Source of the DNA: Gonatopus flavifemur
Taxonomy: Eukaryota; Arthropoda; Insecta; Hymenoptera; Dryinidae
DNA length: 64,000 bases
Direction of reading: 5' to 3'
Assembly (NCBI GenBank): GCA_018340375.1
Contig: JAFFJZ010000043.1
Coordinates: forward strand, 682,001 to 746,000
Part shown: positions 34,343 through 46,389 of the stretch, piece after piece
Layout: each line of letters begins with the position of its first letter
How positions within the stretch are numbered: position 1 is the stretch's first letter
Program-made: the position numbers and the translations under genes
The notes under the pieces: model-generated
The model's database searches: none
Told to the model about the DNA's origin: nothing
Seen by the model: only the letters and a program-made list of their open reading frames with translations

Positions 34343-36033
34343 CACAATACTTGGTCACGTTTTGTTTCTTTCGCAATCTCTCCCGCGTTCAAAATTTCTA
34401 ACATGTCCGTTGCATAATTCACTGCCGTGAATTCTTTATCAAAGATGGGGGTTGCATCCGCAATTAGGAGTCTCGACAATGCGTCACAGTTACCGTTATG
34501 GACCGATTTGATATATTCAATATCGTAGGAAAATCTAGAAAGAAAGTATGCCCATCTTTGCAATCTACTGGAATCAACGGTTTATGGTCCGTTCTCAACG
34601 TGATTCTTCTCCCATAAACATAGTTATAGAATTTTTCAAACCCGAATACAATTGCACTAGCCTCCTTATCGATCACTGCTCGATTTAATTCTGATTCGGA
34701 TATTATTTTTGACGCGAATGCAATTGGCCTTTCCGTTCTATCTTTGTACCGATGTGACAATATCGCCGAGATTCCGTATGCCGATGCATCACATGCGAGT
34801 ACGAGTTCCTCATTCGGGTCGAAGTGTGCTAACAATCTCATCACATTTTTCCGACCTATTGAAATTCTCCCGCTTCACACATTCATAAAGGGGTGTCAAT
34901 TTTTCCGCTCTGTCAGGTAAAAATCTAGCGTAATACGTGATTAATCCAATAAATGATTCTAATTGCTTCTTACCATATCTTTAGGTGTCGGGGCATTCAC
35001 CATAGCATTGATTTTTGATTGTAACTTATGCAACCCTTGCTCATCGATGACAAACCCTAATATTTCCAGGCGATTCTTAAAGAATTCACATTTTCTAATA
35101 TTAACTTTAAATCCTGCGTTTTCTAAGCGCGCGAGTACCGCATTCAATTTTCCTAGATGTTCTTCGTCGTTACGTCCTATACAATAGATATTATCAAAAT
35201 AAGGTATGGCATCCTTGATACCAGCTATACATTGTTCCATTTTTCTCTGGAAATCCCCCGGACCTGAAGCTATTCCTTCAGTCATTTTCGTATACTTATA
35301 GAGTCCTTTATGTGTAATTATCGTACGATAATCTTGACTTTTCTCGTCTACAGGGATTTGCATATACGCGTGCTGTAAGTCTATTTGTGAACATTTTTCT
35401 CAATTTCGTAGGGCTAAAAAAATGTCATCAATCAGTGGTAATGGATGACGACCCATCACTAGACAGGGATTCACCGTTAGTTTGGAATTCCCACGTATCC
35501 TTACAGTATCGTCTGATTTCATTACTGGAACAATTGGTATTGCCCAGTCACTAACATCTACTTTTCTCAAGTGTCCTAGTGCCTCCAATCTATCGATTTC
35601 ATTACTAACTATTCCTGTTAATGCAAAAGGCAACTGTCTCGCTTTGAGAGCTTTTGGTACCGTATTCTCTTTTAAAACCAACTTGAGAGTTTCTTTATTG
35701 TATGAATCGATACGCGACCCAAAAAGTTTCGAAAATTTCTTCGGAATTTCATCAATTTCTTGAATGCTTGAATCAATTTTATGACAGCTCGATCCATCGT
35801 TTACAATTTCATTGTCTACTTTGCGAAAGGTCAGGGGCCACAAATCGAATGCTTTTAACCACTGTCTACCAATTAATGTTGGCCCTGCTTCTTTCATGAC
35901 TATCAAATTCAACGTTGCTTGTCGATTACCGATTTTTACATTCAAACCCGTTATCATTCCCAAATGTACTAATGAAATTTTACTGTATGCTTTTAAAGAT
36001 GTATCTAGGTGCTCTATTCGTATACTCGGAAAA
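34343..36033 (-). pseudogene. Gypsy pol: end of protease, reverse transcriptase, RNase H
   Basis: From right to left: the protease tail (PTLIGRQWLKAF), the RT start (LRKVDVSDWAIPIVPV), an in-frame stop near 35400, then RT palm residues through IASGPGDFQRKM and PYFDNIYC. Next come RNase H (LVLACDASAYG, KEASAIVF, RTDHKPL) and the connecting segment with YIKSVHNGNCDALSRL. The Y-x-D-D box reads YFDN, so the second catalytic Asp is lost in this copy. Frameshifts occur near 34960-34850 and near 34565. RNase H acidic residues are intact. Confidence 0.88.
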
Positions 36034-36035
36034 TA

Positions 36036-37359
36036 CACTGTGAAAAATAATCGGAAATTTCCCATATCAAAACATGAGAAAATTCCAAACTGTATGTAGG
36101 GAATCGATATTCCCATACTTGAGTAGGAATTTTCCTGTCTTCCATTAAAATCACCAACGAATTGGCATGTTTACGAACATTTATGCGGAACTTTCCTAAC
36201 CTATCGTGGTGCACTATGGAGAGGGTGCAGTGAGTTTGCGCAACGCACGTTAACGCACGCTCGACTTGTATCGATTCTGATCGACACCGGTATCATGGCA
36301 GATGCAACTGGATGCAACGACGCGTGATCCCAGATAACATGTAGACTTGTCATAACCCTGTCACACTTGTCATTCGATTGTTTTTGGCTTGTTATTGACA
36401 ACCTTGTCAGTGTAAGGCTGCTACAGTCCTGCTGCAAGGGTTTTGTAAGCTTGTACCCTTGTCGTGTGTCAACTAGGAGGCTTATATCAACCTTGTCACA
36501 AGCTTGCCTGACAACATTGCAGCAGGGTTTAATTGCTATCTGGGATCTATCCATAATGTCTTTATAAATGTTGAATTTATAACGCTTTGACGGGAGATTC
36601 GTTGTCCATCTGGTGAGTACATATAATGTCATGATAAATTATTTATAAAAGTAGTTCATCACATGAGACAATAGATTTTGATGTTCTGTTTTGATTTCTT
36701 AACCTAAAATCTATACCGGCAAATCGGAGAGAAATCAGTAGTTGACAAATTCCTTAAAAAGTCTTATATAGTTTTTTCACAATGTACTGATAAAGATTTT
36801 ATTTGCAGGTTACACTTCCATTGGAGAAACCCATTGGTTCATATAGTGATATCTATTGACCAAATTTTTCACAGAAAAAGGAGGAAATCCTACCATTCTG
36901 CATTAATACTCTCAATATTTTTAGGAATATTCCTACATATTGTCATGGTAAAAATACTAACCTATATTATGAATGATCCCAATATTTTCGGGAATATTCC
37001 TATATGTTGGCATGGTAAAAATACCAACCCACATTATGGATGATCCCAATATTTGTGGGAATATTCCTATATGTTGTCATGGTAAAAATACCAACTTATA
37101 TTATGAATGATCCCAAGTATTGAGTATTTTCACCATGACAATATGTAGGAATATTCCTAAAAATATTGAGAGTATTGATGAAGAATGGTAGGATTTTTCC
37201 CATCACATTATATGGGAAATTTGCTGAAACATTGGGAATATTGATGTTTCCTGGTTGGAATTTTCCCTATCAGGACCTATGGGAATTCTCATAACACCTG
37301 TATGTGTTAATTACTTCACATCTTTTTATGGGAAATTTCCCATAAAATTTTTTATAGTG
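36036..37359. mobile_element. Element L (CACTGTGAAAAAT termini) inside Gypsy protease
   Basis: CACTGTGAAAAATAATCGG at the left is mirrored at the right by ATTTTTTATAGTG, with TA duplications at 36034-36035 and 37360-37361. Excision joins the protease frame after EKLKDR. Interior words are GGGAAATTTCCC, GGAATATTCCTA and CATGGTAAAAATAC, repeated in both directions (especially 36900-37260). It also holds the 216-bp element at 36329. Confidence 0.87.
36329..36544. mobile_element. CCCAGATAACA element with CTTGTCA/GCTGCA words
   Basis: CCCAGATAACATG is mirrored by ATTGCTATCTGGG, with AT on both flanks. The interior repeats CTTGTCA, TGACAAC and TGCAGCAGG. A lone related end, CCCAGATAGCACAAG, is at 21840. 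Confidence 0.8.
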
Positions 37360-38028
37360 TATCTATCTTTTAATTTTTCCGATATTGAAGTTACATAAGT
37401 ACACCCGTATCAATTTCCATCTGAATTTGCCTACCATTCACAGTGGCATCTAAATCCATTGGATCGGCTGTTATTTTATCGTTTACAAAGTTTACTTTAT
37501 TCGCGTCAGATATGTTACCAATCCTTAATTCGTCGTTACTCTTTGTTAGTCATGCGAAGTCTTCAGATGGGCCGTCGTCCTCATAGTCACGTGGTTGTTC
37601 CTGCGTTGGCTCTGCTTAAAGATGTTGTACTCCCGTCTTTTTCGACCTACAAGCTTCCGCAAGATGGCCTCTCGTGTTGCATATTTTACAAAACTGGAAT
37701 CGATGTCGGCAGTCTCGAGCGATGTGGTTGTCTTCACCACAACAGAAACATTTGAACGCACGCCGAGCCGACATTGCGCTGTGTGTTCTGTTGCTTGACG
37801 AATGTTGGATTCCTCTGTTTGGGGTATTCCCGTTGTATTGATCTTTCCACTCACTATTTTTCTCATTATTGGACGTCGGGTGCCGTTGATTTGTCCATTG
37901 TATCAAATTTTCATTCGTTGCCGTCGTTTGTTGATCGTAGTCGCATCTTTTTCTGCTGCTTCCATCTGTGTTGCGATTGCATACGCCTTGTTGTATGTTG
38001 AAGTTGTTTCTCGGAAAACAGCTTTTTT

Positions 38029-38691
38029 TAGGGCTGTGCGGTTAATCGATTAATCGATTAAAACGGTTAATTCTTGACGATTAATCGATTAATTGAATGA
38101 TTCCGGTTCATCGTTTTCCCGATTAATCGATTAACCTTAATCCCGATTAATCAGCGGATTTTCAAATCATTCGTGAATTATGCGATCTATGCGTTTTCGC
38201 TGCTTACGTCAGTGTGCATGTATGGTTAAGGAGTATACAATTCAGAAAGATTGTTTACAGATATCTCGAAATGGTCTTTTACGACAGATATATGTCTTTG
38301 TGCAAAAAAACAGTTTGGAGGGCACTATCCTTGGGGATGAAATGTCTCTTGAGATTGTCTCTTTCTATTGCATATGAGATTTTCAAGATATATTCTCCAT
38401 ACAACAGCACACATAATTCACGAATGATTTTAAAATCCGATGAATAATCGATTTACCGATTGATCGGAAAAACGATTAACCGAAATCCACCGATTAATCG
38501 ATTATCCGATTAATCGACAAAACGATTAACAGGAATCAACCGATCAATCAAAAAAACGATTAACTGGAATACTCCGATGATTCGGTTAATCGATTAATCG
38601 GGAAAACGATTGACCGGAATCATCCAATTAATCGATTAATCGTCAAGAATTAACCGTTTTAATCGATTAATCGATTAACCGCACAGCCCTA
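38029..38691. mobile_element. hAT-like element R built of CGATTAATCGATTAA words
   Basis: TAGGGCTGTGCGGTTAATCG is perfectly mirrored at the right end, with the 7-bp duplication CTTTTTT on both sides. Most of the 663 bp is made of CGATTAATCGATTAACCG variants in both orientations around a ~260-bp unique core. It interrupts gag. Confidence 0.88.
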
Positions 38692-39229
38692 CTTTTTTGT
38701 TGCGTGATCTCTTATTCCACATACTATCTAATCTCGCACTGCATTGTTGACATTTGGAAAATTGCAATACAAAGACAAACGTTTGAGCTGCGCCACAAAT
38801 TCTGCAATTGTTTCCGTTTGCAATTGGCGTGCTTGATTGAATTTATATCGCTCCATGGCCTCTGAGGATTTTGGATTCAAGTGATTTTGAATCAATTCAG
38901 TTAGCTGTGTATACGTCTTTGTATTTGGTCTCTCAGGTGCGCACAGATCTCTAACCAGTTTATATGTTTCTGGGCTGATTTTCATTAGCAACACAGCAAC
39001 TTGTTTCTCAGCTTGAATATCATTAGCAATGAAATACAAATTAATCTGTCGATATAAGTTTCCCAATCATCTTGTCCAAGAACGAATTGGACCTTGCTTC
39101 CTTCATCTTCCAACATCGTGTTTGTAAATTTCGGTATTTCGTTCTGCGTAGTATTATTACCTGCGATGTTATCACGCTTGTCTTTGTGCTCCGGCTCACG
39201 TTGTTTTTGCAATTCTTGAACTTCACGTA

Positions 39230-40424
39230 AGGTAACTGACCCTATTAGCGAACGCGACCCCTTTAGTGAACCTCGAGATAATAAAACCTCTTTGGCGAAC
39301 AAGTAGTGTTTACCTATTACGTGCTGTGAAGATTATTTCAATCTTCAAACATTATTGTTCGTGATGAATGCGGAAACGAATGGAAGAAAGAAAAATGTAA
39401 TTCACGAAATAAATAAAGACTCATGCCGAGTGTCACAACGAGCTTTGCCCTCGTGAATCTTACAAGATGAGTTAGGAATGGACATTTTTTCAATTGTGCA
39501 TTTTCATAGTATTAATGCGACCATTGAACTATTTTATGTATCCAATCTATTGATATCATTCGAATTAAGATAATATAGGGTTATTTTCAATAACTGTCAG
39601 TCGCTAACCCAGAAAATTGCACGTTCAGAAATACACACACGAAAATGTTCGGTGAATCTATTACTGAACGAATAAATGTAACAATTCATATCATAGGTAT
39701 CTACTCTAGGAAAAATTTTTCATGAATTCTCATAATGCGCATAATTTTTCAATCAATCTATAAATTCCTCCAAGGATTGGAATAAACATGTAAAATTATA
39801 AACTCTACTTGAAATTCACAATTTTTTTGCCAAAGTAACTCAAGCAGCAACAGAAGTTCAAAGTATATATGAAATAAAAACGTTGGTAGAATTTGAGAAT
39901 GAGATACGAAGAACATATCATGAAAGTTCATAGAATATACGAATGGGACTGTTTTAAATACACTCAGAACGTACATAGTACATTTGAAATGTACGATATT
40001 CATTCAATCGACGTTCGACTGACTCCCCGTCATATATTCGATTACATACGTTCGATGAATATGCATAGCACCTATGAAAAGGTCTCATTAGAATGTGCAC
40101 AGAATATATTTCGAATATCATCAGGAAAGTGATAATAACTCATCTGAGCAACCTCAGATTCTAAGCGTTCAGTAATGGGGTCAATCAGCGTTCACTAATT
40201 CATGCGACCCGTTCACTAATGGGGGTATTGTTAACATTTCATTAATTTCATTATTTTTATTGTTATCACTTAGAAAATGAATAAAATATCACGGTAAGAG
40301 GAAATTGAGATGCTCAATCTACCTCATTTACTCGTGGAAATTCATTTTAGAGAAATTATTCATGAAATAATTTATATTTAGAGTGCTTGTGTTCTTAAAT
40401 GTTCACTAATGGGGTCAGTTACCT
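39230..40424. mobile_element. Element N (AGGTAACTGACCCC termini)
   Basis: AGGTAACTGACCC at 39230 is mirrored by GGGTCAGTTACCT ending at 40424. TA lies on both flanks, and removing the element with one TA restores the gag frame. Subterminal words GTTCACTAATGGGGTC and GCGACCCC are repeated near both ends. The 1195 bp include a truncated CCCAAGCAGCA MITE. No ORF of note. Confidence 0.85.
39838..40120. mobile_element. CCCAAGCAGCA MITE, copy 2 (right end lost)
   Basis: From CTCAAGCAGCAACAGAAGTT onward it aligns with the element at 27940, including ATGCATAGCACCTATG. Similarity ends before the right terminus, so it is truncated or recombined. Confidence 0.75.
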
Positions 40425-40850
40425 TATATGCGACCCCAACAACTTACGAAGTTCATCCAAACTATTTTCTTCTCCAAACGTAATATTCAATTTTTCTAAT
40501 AAGGCAGTTATTTCCTTTTTATTCAGTTCATTGACCCACGCCGTTCTCGAGTAATCTATATTTACACTCGATATCACTTCTTTTGTATCACTCAGAGTTG
40601 CCATTAACACCCACAATTACCAATTTTTTGCGTTAATTATTTAGTCGAGCACACGAATTGCCGTTTGTTATATGCTATCCATATAAATTTCACGTTGAAA
40701 GCGTGATAGCCACACTCGATATACACTTTTAGTCACACGCTCGTTTACGAAACTCGGTTCACTTCTATAAAAATTCAACTCTGTCACCGGCATGCTCTGA
40801 AGTAAAATCTTTTTTTTTCTGCACGTCGGGTTCGTATGCCGTTATCACTT

Positions 40851-41142
40851 CAAACACTCTCTAGGAAGATCAACTACAAAGAACAACTATCGTTCACTTT
40901 ACGAAATAATCTATATTTAATAATCAATGAGTACTCAATTATACACTACAGAATATGTACAAATATCGAGCGCGTGGTAATGACCGAAACCATAAGGTAC
41001 AGCGGCATACGTGAAACTGAGACGGGTTGGCAGTCGTATCATTAACAGAGTCCTTATCGTATGCCCTTTTGTGTTCGTTGATGTATACATATCAATATAT
41101 AAATGTACACAACACACTCACATATATCACGCATACATCACA
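40851..41142 (-). repeat. 5' LTR of the Gypsy element
   Basis: On the minus strand it begins TGTGATGTATGCG. It matches the 3' LTR throughout except for scattered substitutions and the last ~7 bases, next to the primer-binding side. I could not identify the primer tRNA. Confidence 0.88.
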
Positions 41143-41147
41143 GGGGA

Positions 41148-43018
41148 CAACGCGTGTTTTGTGAAAAAAATGATGATTGAGACTCAAAGAAAACCTACAA
41201 AAAAAATTTTTTTCAGTTTTCAGGAATTTTTAGTTGTTTATTTTTCCGCAACGGATATTCTTGATGTTCCGCCCCCATATTGAATCTATCAATAGCCATA
41301 ACATATATTTTCCTCATTGACATCGGCCCAGCCGTTTTTGAGAACGGATTTTTCGTTTTTTTTTTAAATCCACATCAATCCCGTTCAACTCATTCTTACG
41401 GGTTGAGGTTTGGGGCAAATCAATGTAACATCAATGTCAAGTCACTGTGAAAATATCGACCGCATAGGGCTGGGGGCAATTTCCACATGCTTATCCTGCT
41501 ATGCCCTTTCCAATATTATAAATAGAATTTTTAGTCTTCAATCATTTGATTATTTGAGTTCTTGAGAGTTTGAAAAATGGGAAATATCTCCATTTACTCC
41601 GATCTTTGAGTGGGGAGCCTCATATAAGCGACCTGTTTTTCAATGATTCGTTATAAAAAATTGAGAGGAGCGATTGGATTGATTCAGAGCACATAATATA
41701 TCCCAAGTTTGAAGATGTGAATAAACATTTTAAAATGATGAAAAAAAAACAAAATGGCTGTGCGGCAGCTGTTGGAAGTGAGCTCCTTGGTTCTGCGCCG
41801 AGAATCGTCCAGGTCCTTGTGATCAACGAAATTGAACGAAACGAAGAAAATTTGAAAATTCTAGGACATTTTGGAAATGAATCACTTTTTTTCTTATAAA
41901 CTGTGACGTGATACATTGTCACAAAAAGAGTCGCGAGATGGCACTGCACACGACCCCCATCAGAGTTAGTCGTGTAATTTGAGAACACATTGGTTCGCGT
42001 GAGAGAACACAGCTGTCGCTCGCTCATACGGGAATCGGGAACACATTTCCCCTCCTCAACTAGTCATGTTCTTCTCTAATCCCTGTCCTTTTATGATTTG
42101 TCGACGTCCCGTCCCAAGGAGGCAGCGCCACCTACACGACCAGCACGAGGAAGGATTGGGCCAACGCCAGGAGACGACTCCAACACCATTCTAGTCTCTA
42201 CTCTACCGATAACCTATCAGGAAGCCGGAAACGACCCACGGGTATCGCTCTCTCATGATAATCCAGAGTCCACAACGGATGGGGGCCAAATCAACGAAAC
42301 CGTTAGTTGGAAAGAATAAGACATCATACATCATACATCTCTTCCTTTTCAACCAATGGTTTCGTTGATTTGTCCTCCCGTTGATTCGGCCCCCACCCTC
42401 CACAACGAAAAGAGAGAGACAACCTTCATTGCAACGCGTCACCTCATCCCTGCCCTGGAAGACTGGATAAAGATGGGAAAAGGTCGGAATACTTGCTCCG
42501 GAAAGAACCCCACAACGCACTCACACCCACTCCTCCAACGATCATTTCGAAACCACCGTCACCAGAACCCATGAAAGAGCTCAAAAGGATGGGCTCTAAC
42601 AGAAAGTCACCGACGGGGTTCCGTGTGTGATTTCACGAACTCACCCGTCGATGAAGAAGAAAGAAGTGGCCATCTTACCTGTCACTTCTCGTGTGATCGA
42701 GCCACAGCCACGTTCGCGAGGATTTTTTTTTAAGAACGAAAACATTCGGAATACGGTTAGTGAATGGTGCCAACGGGGCCCGGATTCAACCGCTGAAGGA
42801 AAAATCGCCTCTGTCAAGGTGTTTTTCCTGCGTGGAAGTGCCCGTGCGGTGTAAATTGATATTATAACTCGTGTTGTATGTGACTGAAAAGTTCCCTTCT
42901 CGTAGCCTCCTCCACGTACTCCTTTTCTTGCTTTTCCCTCCACCCTTAACGTTTGCGCCCTAGATTCACCCCCCTTGTTCGTATTAGCCCTTCCTCGGAT
43001 GGATTTTATGGTCGCGCA
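41148..43018. other. Unassigned DNA; GC-richer from ~41.9 kb
   Basis: The first ~200 bp continue the repeat interrupted by the Gypsy insertion. From ~41.9 to 42.95 kb the base composition is clearly more GC-rich. Frames such as 42098-42319 (plus) are open but match no family I know. Possibly the untranslated or gag-like part of another retroelement. Confidence 0.35.
42275..42395. repeat. Short inverted repeat around GGTTTCGTTGATTTG
   Basis: GGGGGCCAAATCAACGAAAC near 42284 pairs with GTTTCGTTGATTTG near 42359 and GGCCCCCACCC near 42390. Between them is a CATCATACATCATACATC microsatellite. Confidence 0.55.
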
Positions 43019-43311
43019 TAGGCGTGCCCAGGACAGCCAAATTGTGGGTGCCCAGTGTAGAATCTTTTGGAATTATATATAATTCATATATGAACTATGG
43101 TGAACTATACTCGGATTATATATAATTTTGAAAATTTCCCTTGTCAATTAACGTTTTGTTGTTGGATTGACATTTTATACGCGATATTGTTTTTTATGGA
43201 TAATATTGTTGTGAAAAGAAATAGAAATTAGATATTAGTATATTAGATATAAGAAAATTAGATATTAGACTCTGAATTGTGGGTGCCAGTGCACCCACGG
43301 TGGGCATGCCT
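43019..43311. mobile_element. Possible hAT-like MITE (TAGGCGTGCCC termini)
   Basis: TAGGCGTGCCCAGGACAG at the left is partly mirrored by GGTGGGCATGCCT at the right, and the next words (GTGGGTGCCC and GGGTGCCAGTGCACCC) also pair. The AT-rich centre repeats TTAGATATTAG. I found no clean target duplication. Confidence 0.45.
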
Positions 43312-46026
43312 TTGTGCTTGCGGTTCCCCCGTATTCCCCTTCTCCTTGGTTCATGTAAACGGCAAGATCCGTGTAGCATACCCCCTCGTGGTCGTGCCCT
43401 CCGTGTTTTTCTACATTCCCTGTGTTCCGCTTGATTGTGGATATTCTTTTTTTTCCCACGACCAAGTCGTGTAGACGATGTAAAACTATTGGATTTATAA
43501 TATAGAGATACGTGATATAACACGTGTTTAACCTTATTTTCGTATTTCATTGTTTGGGTAATTTAAATGCAACCCACCCCCTCTTCCTGAGCTTTCCCTT
43601 GTCCCTTGACCCCTCCCAGACTATCGTGAACGAATTACTGGCTTTTTTTCAATATATTTCAGGTCCCATTTTTCTCAATAAATATCCACGACGGGAATCG
43701 TGGAGGCGCTCAACACCTCTTGTGCCTTCGTGTATGGATATTGGAATTATCCATCACAAAACAAAGTGTTGAAAACTATAACCAATCAACAAAGTTCCAC
43801 GTTGTTTCAGGTTCATTCGATGGCTAGTGAGTTGAAGGATATCTATAACGAATTTCAAGTCGACCAGTTCAGTTTTTGAGCTATAGCCCAGGTGCGTAAG
43901 GAGACACATTTCATGAAAAACGCGTTTGAAGTGTTCGGTTTTTAAATTAGAGTGAGGAGTGATTTATAGTTATCCAATTCGAAAAAAAGATTTATAGTTC
44001 ATTCTGCGATCTCAAGATTGTGGAGTAAGCTCTATCCTTCAGAGAAGCATTTTTCTGTGCTGTTTTTTTTCCTTTTAGAGTAGCCTTGTCTGTTTCGACA
44101 AATTTAATGATCTTCAATCTTCTTTACATCCTCTCAGTACCCTTGAAACGTATCACTTCGGTGACTTCTTGGGGACGTTCAAGGCTTTTATTTGGGCTTG
44201 AGATTTTGGGAATACATTCTTCAGATGGTGAATAAATTTTTACAGCAATGAAAAAATAATGCATCAAAATTTTATTCCACATGTGGCTTGGCCCTTGAAA
44301 CCCAAATTATTCGAGTTCTCGAACAACCTCTTGTTATGTATTCCATGTCCATAGACAAAAATTTAGTTACTGAACGACATTCGTTGTTTGTTAGACGAAC
44401 ATTCATTGAACTAACTGATATAGTTAAACTTTAGCTATGAGAGGAAACTCCAACTTCCCTAATTGAATTATCTGAGCTGAATGTACCTCTCCAGCAAAGT
44501 GAACTGAAAAAAAGTACCGCTGAAACTAAATTACAGCAGCTAGTTTGATTATTGTCCGCATACAAAAAATCCAACATTTCACCCAGTGCGGTTGAATCAT
44601 TTTCTCTCATCTTATATCGATGCGTTGAATCTTCCTCGACCCATCATATTTTGCGTTTCGAGAGCTGCATCACAATTTGAAAAATATTCTAACGGGATCT
44701 ACTGATGACATGAAACTTTGAAAAATAACTATAGGGTTTACTGGATGATTGAGATGAACTTTGGAAAATGTTCATTATTAGATTGCATCAAAAGCATTCA
44801 TTATTCGGATGCTGGAAAATACAAAATATGCACAATGCCCCTGAAAGAGCAAATTTCAAAAGACCGAAGAAATTATTTCCGTCTGGTTTCCATTTTGTTC
44901 AAAATTTTACGTCAATTTTTCATTGAATTACAGTACATTGGCATCAATACATCTCGACATAATAAGATAACTGGTTTGTTCATTGAATTTTCAATGCTGC
45001 TATCGAAGAAGTGAAAAAAACGCACCAGAAAACTTTCATCGAAAGATTGGACTTTCCAATATTCAAAAACATTCTTTCAATTTGTCAGTAAAGGTACTTC
45101 ATTCCTCAACTTGTCCGTTGCTTTGTGAACATTTTTATATTGGATTTACGATCACTTCTTGAATAAATATAAATGTTTTTTACAATTGAATAATATTCTA
45201 TTGAGAATAAAAATGATTTCTTTTGTGAATTAAAATGATCACTCGACACATAGATTCCTAGAGAAATAGATGCAAATCGCATTCATTTTTCCAAATCGTT
45301 CACTTACAAAAAATAGAGATAGACAATTCTTATGGTGCATCGGTTTTTTTTACCAGTTTCCTTTCATATGATCCAACAAGATGGGGTTTAAAGATTTCAC
45401 ATGATTCTTTGCACAGTTAGGAATCTTCATGGTACGTATAAATTCGGTTCCCCAGCTTATATAACGGTCTCTCTTTCTTCCGCTCCTTCTCTTTCTTGCA
45501 CATTCTCTCGACCTCTCGTGCAACAACCTCCCTACGAGCTCCCCTCTTTTCCCCGTCATTTGTTGTGAACTTTGGGGAGAGCGGGCATAATAATAGAACA
45601 CGAGAATTGGATTTCACTCACCATGACTAGTGTGTGCGTCAGAGCAGTCGATGACCTCGACCTCCTCGGTGTCATGCCGACGACCTCGCCCCGCATGATG
45701 CTTTCGACGACTGCAAGCAACACAGGAGAGGTAAAATATGGGTAAGACATATATGAAGATTTGAGGGAATGTGTTACGTAAATTTGAAAACACAAATTTG
45801 TAATGTTTATTCCTTGCATACGATTTATTGCTGATCATTTATTCATGGGAGACTCGATTAAATACTGTGACACAGATTGAAAGATGTGATTTTCAACAAT
45901 CTCTGTCTTTCTTCAATTGCGTATTTCACTGAATTTTCAGTCATGATTATTGAACAGTTTCAGTGTTATCCGTTTTCTTTCATGTTTAGAGGAATTGTTC
46001 TGTGGGATTGAGTAATTTGAATACGA
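43312..46026. other. No gene recognised
   Basis: Several frames of 70-100 codons exist (for example 44718-45014 plus, 45556-45838 minus), but none has a motif or homologue I can name. No TIR pair was found by eye. Confidence 0.35.
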
Positions 46027-46028
46027 TT

Positions 46029-46387
46029 CCCGGCAAAAAATACTTCATATATGGTTCTATATATGAGCGTGAATGAATCATATATGAACATATATGAAGA
46101 CATATGAACATATATAAACATATATGAGATCATATATGAGCATATATGGATTCTGGCCAAATATGATCATGTTTGAATAAGACTGTACATGGCCATATGT
46201 GATCATATTCAATCATACATTATCATATGCATCCATGTATGGACAAAAAATGTCACAATTTTTTACGGAACGTGATGAAAAACCAAAGGAGAGAGAAGTG
46301 GTATCAATGCTGATAGATTCCCCACTTTCATGTATGACCATGTATGAAACTATATATGGGTCCATGTATGGAATTTTTTTTCCCGGG
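46029..46387. mobile_element. CCCGGG/CATATATG element E3
   Basis: CCCGGCAAAAAATACTTCAT at the left, and at the right the complement of CCCGGGAAAAAAAATTCCAT, with TT on both flanks. It is the reverse orientation of E1, including the TGATAGATTCCCCACTTTCA core. 359 bp. Confidence 0.85.
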
Positions 46388-46389
46388 TT

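Larger units (their letters stand above)
37362..40616 (-). pseudogene. Gypsy gag and start of protease, split by R and N
   Basis: Gag begins at 40616 (MATLSDTKEVISSVN), is cut by N, and resumes at 39229 in frame (GSHI/REVQELQKQ). It continues through FVLGQDDWETYIDR and SPETYKLVRDLC, is cut by hAT R at 38692, and resumes to two CCHC knuckles at about 37770-37650 (CFCCGEDNHIARDC, CKICNTRGHLAEAC). The protease IDTG motif is at about 37415. Gag would form the particle and bind RNA. Frameshifts near 39060, 37900, 37650 and 37410 break it. Confidence 0.83.
29297..41142 (-). mobile_element. Gypsy-type LTR retrotransposon, riddled with insertions
   Basis: Two ~292-bp LTRs in the same orientation bound it. 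The outer ends are TGTGATGT and ACATCACA, and a 5-bp duplication GGGGA flanks it (29292-29296, 41143-41147). The minus-strand order is gag with zinc knuckles, protease, RT, RNase H, integrase, which defines Gypsy/Metaviridae. Four insertions (M, L, R, N) account for about 6.76 kb, and without them it is about 5.09 kb. No envelope-like ORF is visible and there is little room for one. Confidence 0.92.

Noticed and set aside
34306..36116. Possible envelope gene, which would make the LTR element an errantivirus
   Set aside because: No ORF with signal peptide or membrane segment follows the integrase before the polypurine tract, and the restored length (~5.1 kb) leaves little room.
41620..42027. 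135-codon minus-strand ORF as a host gene
   Set aside because: No recognisable domain, no splice context, and it overlaps equally open frames on the other strand.
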